From: CAVWTN01 sp963757945
GTDB lineage: Bacteria; Vulcanimicrobiota; Vulcanimicrobiia; Vulcanimicrobiales; Vulcanimicrobiaceae
Direction of reading: 5' to 3'
DNA: 64,000 nucleotides
Assembly (NCBI GenBank): GCA_963757945.1
Contig: CAVWTN010000001.1
Coordinates: 372,001 to 436,000, forward strand
The notes beneath the pieces are model-generated. The model searched no databases. It had not been told where the DNA came from and worked only from the letters and a program-made list of their open reading frames with translations. Below, piece by piece: positions 40,957 to 49,642 of the stretch (position 1 is the stretch's first letter; every line of letters starts with the position of its first letter). Both the position numbers and the translations under genes were made by a program.

Positions 40957-42665
40957 CGCCTGCGCGCGCCGCGGCGCCGGCCGCGACCACGGTGGATCCG
41001 GTCACGAGCGAGCTGATCAAGACCGCGCTGATCTATGCGAGCGAAGAGATGGGGATCGCGGTGCGCAACGCGGCGCACTCGCCGAACATCAAGGAGCGGC
41101 TCGACCACTCTTGCGCGCTCTTCGACCGGCGCGGCCGCTTGATCGCGCAGGCCGAGCACATCCCCGTCCATCTCGGCTCGCTTCCGTGGGGGCTCGAACG
41201 CACGCTCGCCGTGCTGGCGGAACGTGGAACGGCGCTGGAGCCCGGGGAGATGTGGGTCGTCAACGATCCGTACATCGCCGGCACGCATCTCAACGACATC
41301 ACGCTGATCCGCCCGATCTTCAGCGCGGACGCCGCGGGCGGCGTTCGGCTCGCCGGCTACGCGGCGAACAAAGCGCATCACGCGGACGTCGGCGGGAGCG
41401 TTCCCGGATCGATCTCGCCCGACGCGCGCGAACTGTGCGCCGAGGGCCTCGTGATGCCGCCGTTGCGCTTGATGCGCGGCGGCGAAGTCTGCCGCGAGAC
41501 GCTCGAGCTCGTCCGCGCGAACTCGCGCACGCCCGCGTCGCGCGGCGGCGATCTCCTGGCGCAGATCGCCGGCAACGTGATCGGCGAGCGGCGCGTGCTC
41601 GAACTGCTCGAACGCCACGGTTTCGAGACGTTCGAAGCCGCGATCGAAAGGATCCTCGCCGAGAGCGAGCGGCGGATGCGCGCCGCGCTGCGCGCGTTCG
41701 GCGAGCGCGAGGTCGAAGCGAGCGACGTGCTGGAGCCGCCCGGCGGCGGCCCGCTGCTGCGCATCGTCGCGCGCGTTCGCACGCACGACGGCACGCTGGA
41801 GGTCGATTACACGGGGACGAGCCCGCAGGTCGATTATCCGCTCAACGCGGTCTTCGGCGTGACGCTCTCGGCGGTGCATTACGTGATCCGCGCGGCGACC
41901 GATCCGACGATTCCGATGAACGACGGCTGTTTTCGCCCGGTGCGCGTGAGCGCGCCGCTCGGCACGCTCCTGAATCCGCGCAGGCCCGCGCCGGTCGGCG
42001 GCGGCAACGTCGAGACCTCCGCGCGGAATTGCGACGTCATGTTGCGCGCCTTCGCGCAGTTCGCGCCCGGCCGCATCCCGGCGCTCTCGAGCGGAACGAT
42101 GGCGAACGTGCTGGTCGGCGGCACGGGGAGCGACGGCGTTCCTTGGGCGTTTTACGAGACGATCGGCGGCGGCATGGGCGCGCGGCCGGACGCCGACGGG
42201 ATCGACGGCATCCACACGCACATGACGAACACGCTGAACACGCCGGTCGAGGCGATGGAACGGTACTTCCCGATCCGCCTGACGCGTTACGAGTTCGCGC
42301 GCGGCACGGGCGGCGAGGGCCGGTTTCGCGGAGGCTGCGGCCTGGTGCGGAGTTTCACGCTGCTCGCGGGGCGCGCGACCGTCTCGCTGCTCGCCGAACG
42401 GCAGCGGGTCGCACCGAGCGGCGCGCAGGGCGGCGGCGACGGCGCACCCGGTGCGCACGCGCTGCGCAGCGGCGGAAAGCGGAAGAAGCTCGGAGCGAAG
42501 GTGACCTTCGAGATCGCGGCCGGCGACGAAGTCATCGTCACGACGCCCGGCGGCGGCGGATACGGCGATCCGCTCGAGCGGCGGCGCGGCGCCCAATCCG
42601 CCGACCGCGCGAGCGGGCTCGTTCGGCGCAGAGGAGCGCTGAGGACCTCGCCCGTCGAACGCTAG
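40953..42665 (+). CDS. hyuB: Hydantoinase B/oxoprolinase family protein, B subunit
   Basis: A 570-residue protein whose ATG overlaps the hyuA stop. It has the HyuB core: DPVTSELIKTALIYASEEMGIAVRNAAHSPNIKERLDHSCALFD, HLGSLPWGLERTLAVL, VVNDPYIAGTHLNDITLIRP and the C-terminal YEFARGTGGEGRFRGGCGLVRSF. These residues are typical of metal-binding hydantoinase B subunits. It acts with HyuA. The following methyltransferase gene starts 7 bp after the stop. Confidence 0.9.
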   Translation: MTPARAAAPAATTVDPVTSELIKTALIYASEEMGIAVRNAAHSPNIKERLDHSCALFDRRGRLIAQAEHIPVHLGSLPWGLERTLAVLAERGTALEPGEMWVVNDPYIAGTHLNDITLIRPIFSADAAGGVRLAGYAANKAHHADVGGSVPGSISPDARELCAEGLVMPPLRLMRGGEVCRETLELVRANSRTPASRGGDLLAQIAGNVIGERRVLELLERHGFETFEAAIERILAESERRMRAALRAFGEREVEASDVLEPPGGGPLLRIVARVRTHDGTLEVDYTGTSPQVDYPLNAVFGVTLSAVHYVIRAATDPTIPMNDGCFRPVRVSAPLGTLLNPRRPAPVGGGNVETSARNCDVMLRAFAQFAPGRIPALSSGTMANVLVGGTGSDGVPWAFYETIGGGMGARPDADGIDGIHTHMTNTLNTPVEAMERYFPIRLTRYEFARGTGGEGRFRGGCGLVRSFTLLAGRATVSLLAERQRVAPSGAQGGGDGAPGAHALRSGGKRKKLGAKVTFEIAAGDEVIVTTPGGGGYGDPLERRRGAQSADRASGLVRRRGALRTSPVER

Positions 42666-42672
42666 CCGGACG

Positions 42673-43416
42673 ATGCAAACCTGGGATCCTCGCGGCTATC
42701 AGGAGAACGCCGGCTTCGTCGCGCGGCTCGGCCTGCCCGTGCTCGACCTCCTCGCGCCGCGGCCAGGCGAGCGCATCTTGGACGTGGGGTGCGGCGATGG
42801 CGCGCTGACGGTTGAGATCCTCCGCGCCGGGGCGATCGTGACCGGCATCGACAGCTCGCCCGCGATGGTCGCGGCCGCACGCGAACGAGGGCTCGACGCG
42901 CGCGTCGCCGACGCGAACGCGCTGACGTTTCGCGACGAGTTCGATGCCGCGTTCACGAATGCGGCGCTGCATTGGATGGCCGACCCCCCGAACGTCCTGG
43001 CCGGCGTGCACGCCGCGTTGCGCGCGGGCGGCCGGTTCGCCGGGGAATTCGGAGGGTTCGGCAACGTCGCTTCGATCGTCACCGCGCTCCGCGCGGTCTT
43101 GCGCGCTCGCGGCGTCGCCGCGGATGCGATCCCGCGCTGGTATTTCCCGACGGCCGGCGAGTTCGCGGCGCTGTTGGAGCGCAGCGCCTTCGAAGTGCGG
43201 CAGATCGCGCTGATCCCGCGCCCGACGCCGCTGCCGACGGGGATGCACGGCTGGCTCGCGACGTTCGGCGAACGCTTTTTCGCGCTCTTACCGGAGAGCG
43301 AACGCGAGCGGGCTTGCGCGGAAACGGTCGAGCTGTTGCGGCCGGCGCTGTGCGCGGACGACGGCGCGTGGAGCGCCGATTACGTACGGCTCCGTTTCGC
43401 CGCGCGGCGCATCTGA
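42673..43416 (+). CDS. Class I SAM-dependent methyltransferase
   Basis: A 247-residue protein with SAM motifs ILDVGCGDGALTVEIL and VTGIDSSPAMVAAARERG, and motif II-like DAAFTNAALHWMADPPNVLAG. The pattern resembles trans-aconitate methyltransferase or ubiquinone-type enzymes but the substrate is unknown. It lies 7 bp after hyuB and directly before the histidine phosphatase gene, so it is probably in the same operon. Confidence 0.88.
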   Translation: MQTWDPRGYQENAGFVARLGLPVLDLLAPRPGERILDVGCGDGALTVEILRAGAIVTGIDSSPAMVAAARERGLDARVADANALTFRDEFDAAFTNAALHWMADPPNVLAGVHAALRAGGRFAGEFGGFGNVASIVTALRAVLRARGVAADAIPRWYFPTAGEFAALLERSAFEVRQIALIPRPTPLPTGMHGWLATFGERFFALLPESERERACAETVELLRPALCADDGAWSADYVRLRFAARRI

Positions 43417-44055
43417 GTGGCGCTCCTGCTGACCGTCGTGCGCCACGGAAGGACGGCCTGGAACGACGCGGGCCGTTTTCAGGGGCATACGGACATCGCG
43501 CTCGACGAGCAGGGCCAAGCGCAAGCGCGGCGCCTCGCCGTGCGGTTGGGCGAGGAGCGCTACGTTGCGGCCTTCTCGAGCGATCTCGCGCGAGCGCGCG
43601 AGACGGCCGAGACGATTCTCGGGCCGCGAGCGGCGACGCTCGTGCTGGATGCTCGCTGGCGCGAGATGCGCTTCGGCGAGTGGGAAGGCCTGACGTGGCC
43701 CCAGATCCTGGCGCGGTCGCCCCAGATCGAGGCGGAAGGAGCGGCGAAGCCGCGCTTCTACACGCCGCAGGGCGGCGAGAGCTTCGATGCGGTGTGCGCG
43801 CGCGTCGGAAGCGCGCTCGCCGAACTCACGCGCGAACCTGCGCGTAGCGGGAACGTTCTCATTGTGACGCACGCCGGGCCCCTGCACGCGCTCCTGCGCG
43901 TCGCCCTGGGCGACGAACGCAGCGACGCGCTTGCCGTGCGGTTTTCGCCGGCGAGCGTGACGCGCTTACGCCGCGACGGCGCGGCCTGGGATCTGATTGA
44001 GCTCAACGTGACGGACGAGGTCGCGACGACGGAGTATCCCGATGCGCGAAAGTGA
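43417..44055 (+). CDS. cobC: Histidine phosphatase, probable alpha-ribazole phosphatase (CobC)
   Basis: A 212-residue protein with a GTG start immediately after the methyltransferase stop. It has the RHG motif in LLTVVRHGRTAWNDAGRFQGH, the second His in VLIVTHAGPLHALLR, and the acid in WREMRFGEWEGLTW. The family also includes phosphoglycerate mutases and many other phosphatases, but overlap with cobT supports alpha-ribazole-5'-phosphate phosphatase, the last step of lower-ligand attachment in cobalamin. It overlaps cobT by 14 bp. The CobC assignment is by context. Confidence 0.75.
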   Translation: MALLLTVVRHGRTAWNDAGRFQGHTDIALDEQGQAQARRLAVRLGEERYVAAFSSDLARARETAETILGPRAATLVLDARWREMRFGEWEGLTWPQILARSPQIEAEGAAKPRFYTPQGGESFDAVCARVGSALAELTREPARSGNVLIVTHAGPLHALLRVALGDERSDALAVRFSPASVTRLRRDGAAWDLIELNVTDEVATTEYPDARK

Positions 44056-45106
44056 AGCGATCAGGCGGCTTCGCGCCGGGATAAGTCCGATCGATGCGCA
44101 GGGCGCGGCGCTCGCGCGCGAGCGCATCGCGCGCTTGCCGCGCGCCGTGGGCTCGCTCGGCCGCATCGAAGCGCTCGCAACACAGCTTTGTGCGATCGCC
44201 GGAGGTCTCCCCGAGCGACCGTACACGCACAAAGCGATCTTGATCTGCGCGGGCGACCACGGCGTGACCGCCGAGGGCGTCAGCCCGCGTCTGCCTGAAT
44301 CGACGCCGCAGCGCATCGCGCAAATCCTGACGGGGAGCGCGCCCGTCAAGGCGTTCGCGCGAGCGAGCGGCGCGGACGTCTTCGTTGCGAATTTCGGCGT
44401 GCGCGAGAAGCTCGCACCCCATCCGCTCTTGATCGACGTGCTGATCGGGTACGGAACGGCGAATCTCTCCAAGCGTGCGGCGATGCGCACGGTCGACGTC
44501 GAACGGGCGCTCGCGGCCGGGGCCCAGGCCGTCGAGCTGGTGCTCGGCGACAACGACTACGATGCGCTCGCGCTCGCGGAGATCGGCACCGGGAATAGCA
44601 CGAGCGCCGCAGCGCTGGTGGCCGCGTTCACGAGCGCGCCGCCCACGGCCCTCGTCGGCCGCGCGCCCGGAATCGACGCTGCGATGCTCGGCCGCAAGCG
44701 GCGGGTCGTCAGCGAAGCGGTCGGCGCACTCGACGGTGCGGACTGGATCGAGATCGTGCGAGCCGTCGGCGGGTTTGAGATCGTCGGCCTCGCGGGGGCG
44801 ATCCTTGCCGGCGCTCGGCGCCGGATCCCGATCGTGCTCGATGGATTCGTCGTTGCGGCCGCGGCCCTGATCGCGCATGCGATCGAGCCGAACGCGCTCG
44901 GGTACTGCATCGCAGGTCACTGCTCGCAAGAGCCCGGCCACCGGATCGCGCTCGAAGCGCTCGCTCTCGCGCCGCTGCTCGATCTGGATTTGCGCATGGG
45001 GGAAGGCGCCGGCGCGGCCCTCGCGTTGCCGATGCTCGAAGCGGTCACGCGCATGCTGCTCGAGGTGAAAACATCCGAGGACGCGGGCGCATCCGAACGC
45101 GCGTGA
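44042..45106 (+). CDS. cobT: Nicotinate-nucleotide--dimethylbenzimidazole phosphoribosyltransferase
   Basis: A 354-residue protein. Motifs: SLGRIEALATQLCAIAGG, HKAILICAGDHGVTAEGVS, EIGTGNSTSAAALVAAF and the catalytic glutamate region RMGEGAGAALALPMLEAV near the end, typical of CobT. It transfers ribose phosphate to dimethylbenzimidazole to form alpha-ribazole phosphate for the cobalamin lower ligand. Being paired with cobC supports B12 synthesis or remodelling, which matches the B12-dependent NrdJ. Length is normal. Confidence 0.95.
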   Translation: MRESEAIRRLRAGISPIDAQGAALARERIARLPRAVGSLGRIEALATQLCAIAGGLPERPYTHKAILICAGDHGVTAEGVSPRLPESTPQRIAQILTGSAPVKAFARASGADVFVANFGVREKLAPHPLLIDVLIGYGTANLSKRAAMRTVDVERALAAGAQAVELVLGDNDYDALALAEIGTGNSTSAAALVAAFTSAPPTALVGRAPGIDAAMLGRKRRVVSEAVGALDGADWIEIVRAVGGFEIVGLAGAILAGARRRIPIVLDGFVVAAAALIAHAIEPNALGYCIAGHCSQEPGHRIALEALALAPLLDLDLRMGEGAGAALALPMLEAVTRMLLEVKTSEDAGASERA

Positions 45107-45145
45107 GCGGCAGGGAGCGCCGCCGTGCGGCGGAAAGCGGCCCAG

Positions 45146-45709
45146 ATGCCGGATACGGAAAGAACCAATTACCTCTACCTGCCGGGCGGCGAGCGCGCTC
45201 CGGAAGAGATCAACGTCGTCGTCGAGATCCCCGAGGGCTGCCGCAACAAGTACGAGTACGACAAGGCGCTGAACGTCTTTCGGCTGGACCGCGTGCTCCA
45301 TTCGCCGATCTACTATCCCGGCGACTACGGCTTCATGCCGCAGACGCTGGCGGAGGACGGCGATCCTCTCGACGTGCTGATCCTCGTCGTCCAACCGACA
45401 TTTCCCGGATGCCTGGTCGTCGCCCGCCCGATCGGATTGCTGCGGATGATCGACGACGGCAAGCCCGACGACAAGATCCTCGCGGTGCCGGTGGGCGAGC
45501 CGGAATATGCCGGCATCCATTCGCACTCGCAGATCTTCCCGCATAAGCTGCGCACGATCTCGCATTTCTTCGAGACCTACAAGCTGCTCGAAGGCAAGCG
45601 GACCAGCACCGACGGCTGGGCAGACGGCGCCGCGGCTCGCCGGTCGATCGTCGAATCCGTCGCGCGCTTCCACGAGCAGCATGCCCCCGCCCAGGAGCCG
45701 GCGCGGTAA
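45146..45709 (+). CDS. ppa: Inorganic pyrophosphatase
   Basis: A 187-residue soluble PPase from the ATG at 45146 (MPDTERTNYLYLPGGE). It has the family core: IPEGCRNKYEYDKALNVFRLDRVLHSPIYYPGDYGFMPQTLAEDGDPLDVLIL with the metal-binding Asp residues, and DDGKPDDKILAV. It hydrolyses pyrophosphate to drive biosynthesis. A GTG start at 45125 is also possible, but the ATG has a GGAAAGCGG site. It lies between cobT and icd. Confidence 0.95.
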   Translation: MPDTERTNYLYLPGGERAPEEINVVVEIPEGCRNKYEYDKALNVFRLDRVLHSPIYYPGDYGFMPQTLAEDGDPLDVLILVVQPTFPGCLVVARPIGLLRMIDDGKPDDKILAVPVGEPEYAGIHSHSQIFPHKLRTISHFFETYKLLEGKRTSTDGWADGAAARRSIVESVARFHEQHAPAQEPAR

Positions 45710-45865
45710 GCGCTCGGCGGCTCTTTGGATGGCGCGTGCGGCTCATTGGACCGCCGGCGCCGCTTGCGCTCGCATGAAAAGCGACCCCGTTTTGCCAAGA
45801 TGACGGGAGACCCGGCCCAGTGTCGCGGCGCCCGGGACTCACCGCACAGAAGGGTCGGTTCGTTC

Positions 45866-47101
45866 GTGAGCAAGATCAAGGTCAAGAACCCGGTCGTCGA
45901 GCTCGACGGCGATGAGATGACGCGGATCATCTGGCAGATGATCCGCGAGAAGCTGATCCTGCCGTACCTCGACATCGATTTGAAATACTACGACCTGGGG
46001 ATCGAAAACCGCGATGCGACCGACGACCGCGTGACCTTGGAAGCGGCCCGGGCGATCAAGCGCCACGGCGTGGGCGTCAAGTGCGCGACGATCACACCGG
46101 ACGAGGCTCGCGTCGCGGAGTTCGGCTTGAAGAAGATGTGGAAGTCGCCGAACGGCACGATCCGCAACGAGCTCGACGGCACGGTGTTCCGCGAACCGAT
46201 CATCTGCAAGAACGTGCCCCGCCTGGTCCCCGGCTGGACCGAGGCGATCGTGATCGGGCGCCACGCATACGGCGATCAATATCGCGCCACGGAGTTCGCG
46301 ATCCCGAGCGCCGGGACGCTCACGCTGAAGTTCGTGGCCGACGACGGAAGCGCGGAGCACGAGGAGCAGGTCTTCCATTTCCAGGGGCCCGGCGTCGCGC
46401 TCTCGATGTACAATCTCGACGCCTCGATCCGCGGTTTCGCGCACGCCTGCTTCAACTACGGGCTCATGCGCGGCTGGCCGGTCTACCTTTCGACGAAGAA
46501 CACGATCCTGAAGACCTACGACGGCCGCTTCAAGGACATCTTCCAGGAAGTCTACGACGCGGAATATCGCTTGCGCTACGAGGCGGCCGGGATCGGTTAC
46601 GAACACCACCTGATCGACGACATGGTCGCGTGTCTGATGAAGTGGCACGGCAAGTACGTGTGGGCGTGCAAGAATTACGACGGCGACGTCGAGTCCGACA
46701 TCGTGGCGCAGGGCTATGGATCGCTCGGCTTGATGACCTCGGTGCTGCTCTCCCCGGACGCTCAGACGATCGAGGCGGAAGCGGCGCACGGCACGGTGAC
46801 GCGTCACTACCGCCTGCACCAGCAGGGCAAAGAGACCTCGACGAATCCGATCGCCTCGATCTTCGCGTGGACGCGCGGTCTCGAGCATCGCGGAAAGCTC
46901 GACGACACGCCGGAGGTCGTCGCCTTCGCGCACACGCTCGAGCGGGTCTGCATCGAGACCGTCGAGAGCGGGAAGATGACGAAGGACCTCGCGATCCTGA
47001 TCGGCCCGGATCAGCCCTGGCTCAACACCGGGGAGTTCCTGGACGCGCTCGACGCCGCGTTGCGCCGCCGGATGGAGGCGCCGGTCGCGGCGGGCGCTTA
47101 G
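45866..47101 (+). CDS. icd: Isocitrate dehydrogenase (NADP+), eukaryotic-like type
   Basis: A 411-residue TCA-cycle enzyme converting isocitrate to 2-oxoglutarate. The GTG at 45866 starts VSKIKVKNPVVELDGDEMTRIIWQMIREKLI, the usual start of the type II/III NADP-IDH. Substrate and NADP residues lie in KNVPRLVPGWTEAIVIGRHAYGDQYRATEF and EAAHGTVTRHYRLHQQGKETSTNP (substrate and coenzyme loops). Length is normal. A longer frame to 45725 exists but is not supported by homology. Confidence 0.95.
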   Translation: MSKIKVKNPVVELDGDEMTRIIWQMIREKLILPYLDIDLKYYDLGIENRDATDDRVTLEAARAIKRHGVGVKCATITPDEARVAEFGLKKMWKSPNGTIRNELDGTVFREPIICKNVPRLVPGWTEAIVIGRHAYGDQYRATEFAIPSAGTLTLKFVADDGSAEHEEQVFHFQGPGVALSMYNLDASIRGFAHACFNYGLMRGWPVYLSTKNTILKTYDGRFKDIFQEVYDAEYRLRYEAAGIGYEHHLIDDMVACLMKWHGKYVWACKNYDGDVESDIVAQGYGSLGLMTSVLLSPDAQTIEAEAAHGTVTRHYRLHQQGKETSTNPIASIFAWTRGLEHRGKLDDTPEVVAFAHTLERVCIETVESGKMTKDLAILIGPDQPWLNTGEFLDALDAALRRRMEAPVAAGA

Positions 47102-48243
47102 AGGCCCGCGACCTCCGCGGCGAAGGCGCGCGGACCGGAGCGCGCGAGCGTATCGTACAACGCGATCGCGGAAGTGCGCGCGAGCACGCCGTTCTTGAAC
47201 CAGGCGAAATCGCCGCGGTTCGGCGCGAACGCACGCAGCTGCGCTTCGACCACGCGATAGGCGTGCACCGAGAGCACGTAGTCGTGATCGCTCAGGTGGT
47301 TGATGAACGCTTCGATCGGAACGGGCGCGGCCGCGAGCGAGAACTCGCTGCCCGAACGGCGAACCAGCCCGTAGTCGACGGGATCGACGCCCGCGATCAG
47401 GGCCGCGGCGCGGCACCAGGTCACGACTTTCGCCTCGTCGCCGAGCGAGGGGGCTGCATGCGCGGAGAGCAGCGTGGTCACGAAGCGCGGCGAGCGGCCG
47501 CGCACGATCGACTCCGCACCCCCCAGGACGTGATGGCCGCCCGTCTCGCCGATCGCCGTCTCCTCGGTCAGCGTGCCGTCATCGTTCCATTGGAACACGA
47601 CGGCCTTCGTGATGTCGTGCCACAGCGCCGCCGCGACGAGCGTATCCCGGTCCACCCGTTTCGTGTCGCTGAAATAGACGCGATCGTAGGTTTGCGCGAA
47701 CTGCGCCGCCATCGTCGCATTGAAATACTCGTGAACGGCGAGGCCGCCGGGATAGGCATGATGCGAACCGTCGGCCGATCCGGGAACCGACCAGAACGGT
47801 TGCGGCGCGCTGCGCGCTTGCGGTTCCGTGCCGTTCGGGAAGATGCCGGCGACGGGCGCGTCGGCCGCGATGAACCCCTCGGCGGCGAGCCGGTCGCGCA
47901 GTTCGCGGCGGCCCTCGGGCGACGGCGTGCGCAGACCGTAACTCGGCTTCGGATCGCGCAGCAGCGCGAGGACGCTTTCGCGCAGGCTCGCATCGCCGAT
48001 CGAACGCGCGAGAGCTTCGACGCGCGCATACATGCTGCGCACGCGGGGCGAGGAGCGCGCGATCTCGGCGGCGCGTGCGTTGCCCGGGCGCAGGCTCGGC
48101 CCCGCGGCGGGCAATTCGAACGCATCCGGCGGAGCGGAGGCCTCGGCATCGCTCGCGAGCGCGAGCGGCGCGGCCGCACCGGCGATGATGCCGAGGAACT
48201 CGGCGCGAGCGAAGAAGCCGCTACGCTGTTGCGCGACGCACAT
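47098..48243 (-). CDS. Exported or membrane-anchored HD-like domain protein
   Basis: A 381-residue protein with a hydrophobic N-terminus (FLGIIAGAAAPLALASDA) that looks like a signal. The middle has HHAYPGGLAVHEYFN, then LVAAALWHDITKAVVFQ (His-Asp pair) and GGHHVLGG. These are the His/Asp metal ligands of HD-domain phosphohydrolases, although the spacing differs from standard families. It may be a secreted phosphohydrolase, but no known family is certain. It ends 4 bp inside the convergent icd stop. Confidence 0.6.
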   Translation of the reverse strand: MCVAQQRSGFFARAEFLGIIAGAAAPLALASDAEASAPPDAFELPAAGPSLRPGNARAAEIARSSPRVRSMYARVEALARSIGDASLRESVLALLRDPKPSYGLRTPSPEGRRELRDRLAAEGFIAADAPVAGIFPNGTEPQARSAPQPFWSVPGSADGSHHAYPGGLAVHEYFNATMAAQFAQTYDRVYFSDTKRVDRDTLVAAALWHDITKAVVFQWNDDGTLTEETAIGETGGHHVLGGAESIVRGRSPRFVTTLLSAHAAPSLGDEAKVVTWCRAAALIAGVDPVDYGLVRRSGSEFSLAAAPVPIEAFINHLSDHDYVLSVHAYRVVEAQLRAFAPNRGDFAWFKNGVLARTSAIALYDTLARSGPRAFAAEVAGL

Positions 48244-48290
48244 ACTGGAGGAGTCTACCGCAGCGAGGTTATCTGCGGGTTAAGCCGCCC

Positions 48291-49571
48291 TCAGCTCACG
48301 ACGCAGCGGAACGTCGCGTACATGTAGGGATACTCGTTCCGGTACCAATTCCGGAAACTGCGGCGCACGAGCGCGGTCACGGTGACGGGCGATGCGCCTT
48401 TGCAGACGAAGTGCTCGTCGTCGAAGAAGTCGGCCGAGTACTGCGGATAGGACGCCATCGGCGTGAAGCCCGCGAACGGCGCGAACGGCGTCGCCGTCCA
48501 CTCCCAACCGTTGCCGGCGAGATCGTGCACGCCCCAGGCGCTCGCGCCGAGCGGGCGGATCCCGACCGATTCCGGATCGAAGCGGCGCAGGTCCATGTTC
48601 GCGTGCTCCGCCGTGGGCTCGTCGTCACCCCACGGGTAGCGCCGCACGCTGCCGTCCGGCGTGCCGTACGCGGCGCGGTCGTATTCCGCTTCCGTGGGCA
48701 GGCGCGCGCCGCGGAAGCGGGCGTAGGCGCTCGCTTGCGCGTGCGTCGCGTACACGGGCCAGGTCAACGGCAGCGCGACTTCGTCGAGCAGCGTGCGCAG
48801 ACGCCATGCGCCGTCGCGCCGCAGCCAGAATGGCGGGACCGGCCCGCCGGCCTCAACGAAGGCGAGGTAGTCGCCGTTCGTCACGTTGTTCACGTCGATC
48901 TCGAAAGCGCCGACCTCGACCTCGTGGCCTGCGAATTCGTTGTCCCAGCCGAATTCGGCGGTCGCACGGCCGGCGCCGAGCAGCGCCGTGCCCGCCGGAA
49001 TCGCGACCCTGCCGCCTGCGAGCGCCGGGCTCTCGGTGACGCGCAGCCGCCCGCCGCCGATCTTGCGCTCGCCGGGCAACCGATGAATCAAATACAGCAG
49101 CGTCTCCTGGTGCATCTCCTCGTGCTCGAGGATCGTGAAGACGGCCTCGCCGCGCTCGAGCAGCGGCGAATCAGAACGTTCGAGATCGGGCCGCGCGAGG
49201 GCCGCGAGCACGGCCTCATCGCAGGCCTGCGCGAAGGCCTGGACGGTCGCGCGTTCGGGCCACGCATGCGCGCCCTTCGTGCGAGCTTCGGCTTCGCTGG
49301 CCGGATCGATGCCGCGCTCGAAGAGCGCTTCGAATTCGCCGTGCACGAGCGGGGCGCCGAGCGCCTTGCGAGCCAGCACGTTGAAGCTGAACGCGGGGAT
49401 GTGGCCCTCGTAGAACACCAGCGGCAAGCGCAGCGGAATCGGCCGATCGTAGTACGCCTGGGGCGCGATCAAGTCGAAGAGTTGCTGCGTCCTCGCGCGG
49501 TTCGCGAGATAGCGAACGCGCAGGGCATCGCGATCGAGCGCGTCGCGGTCGAGCAAATTCCGGTCGAGCAT
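48291..49571 (-). CDS. EgtB-like sulfoxide synthase (SUMF1/DinB-type nonheme iron enzyme)
   Basis: A 426-residue protein. The DinB-like N-terminal half supplies iron ligands: H57 (FYEGHIPAF) and H150/H154 of LEHEEMHQETLLYL (HxxxHxE). The SUMF1/formylglycine-generating-like half runs from about residue 200, with VEVGAFEIDVNNVTNGDYLAFV, ARLPTEAEYDRAAYGT and DLAGNGWEWTATPFAPF. EgtB joins cysteine or gamma-glutamylcysteine to hercynine with O2 in ergothioneine synthesis. EgtD is not in the window, so the substrate could also be selenium- or histidine-related. Confidence 0.85.
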   Translation of the reverse strand: MLDRNLLDRDALDRDALRVRYLANRARTQQLFDLIAPQAYYDRPIPLRLPLVFYEGHIPAFSFNVLARKALGAPLVHGEFEALFERGIDPASEAEARTKGAHAWPERATVQAFAQACDEAVLAALARPDLERSDSPLLERGEAVFTILEHEEMHQETLLYLIHRLPGERKIGGGRLRVTESPALAGGRVAIPAGTALLGAGRATAEFGWDNEFAGHEVEVGAFEIDVNNVTNGDYLAFVEAGGPVPPFWLRRDGAWRLRTLLDEVALPLTWPVYATHAQASAYARFRGARLPTEAEYDRAAYGTPDGSVRRYPWGDDEPTAEHANMDLRRFDPESVGIRPLGASAWGVHDLAGNGWEWTATPFAPFAGFTPMASYPQYSADFFDDEHFVCKGASPVTVTALVRRSFRNWYRNEYPYMYATFRCVVS

Positions 49572-49642
49572 GGGCTGGCCTCCTCGCTACTATCGACGCC
49601 GCCGAGCGGCCCGGTTGCGCCGCGAACCCTTGCGGCCGCGCG

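Noticed and set aside
46081..48327. A 748-residue plus-strand frame over icd and the HD-like protein
   Set aside because: It is Arg/Gly/Asp-rich and opposite or out of frame to clear genes with known motifs; it is a GC-driven shadow frame.
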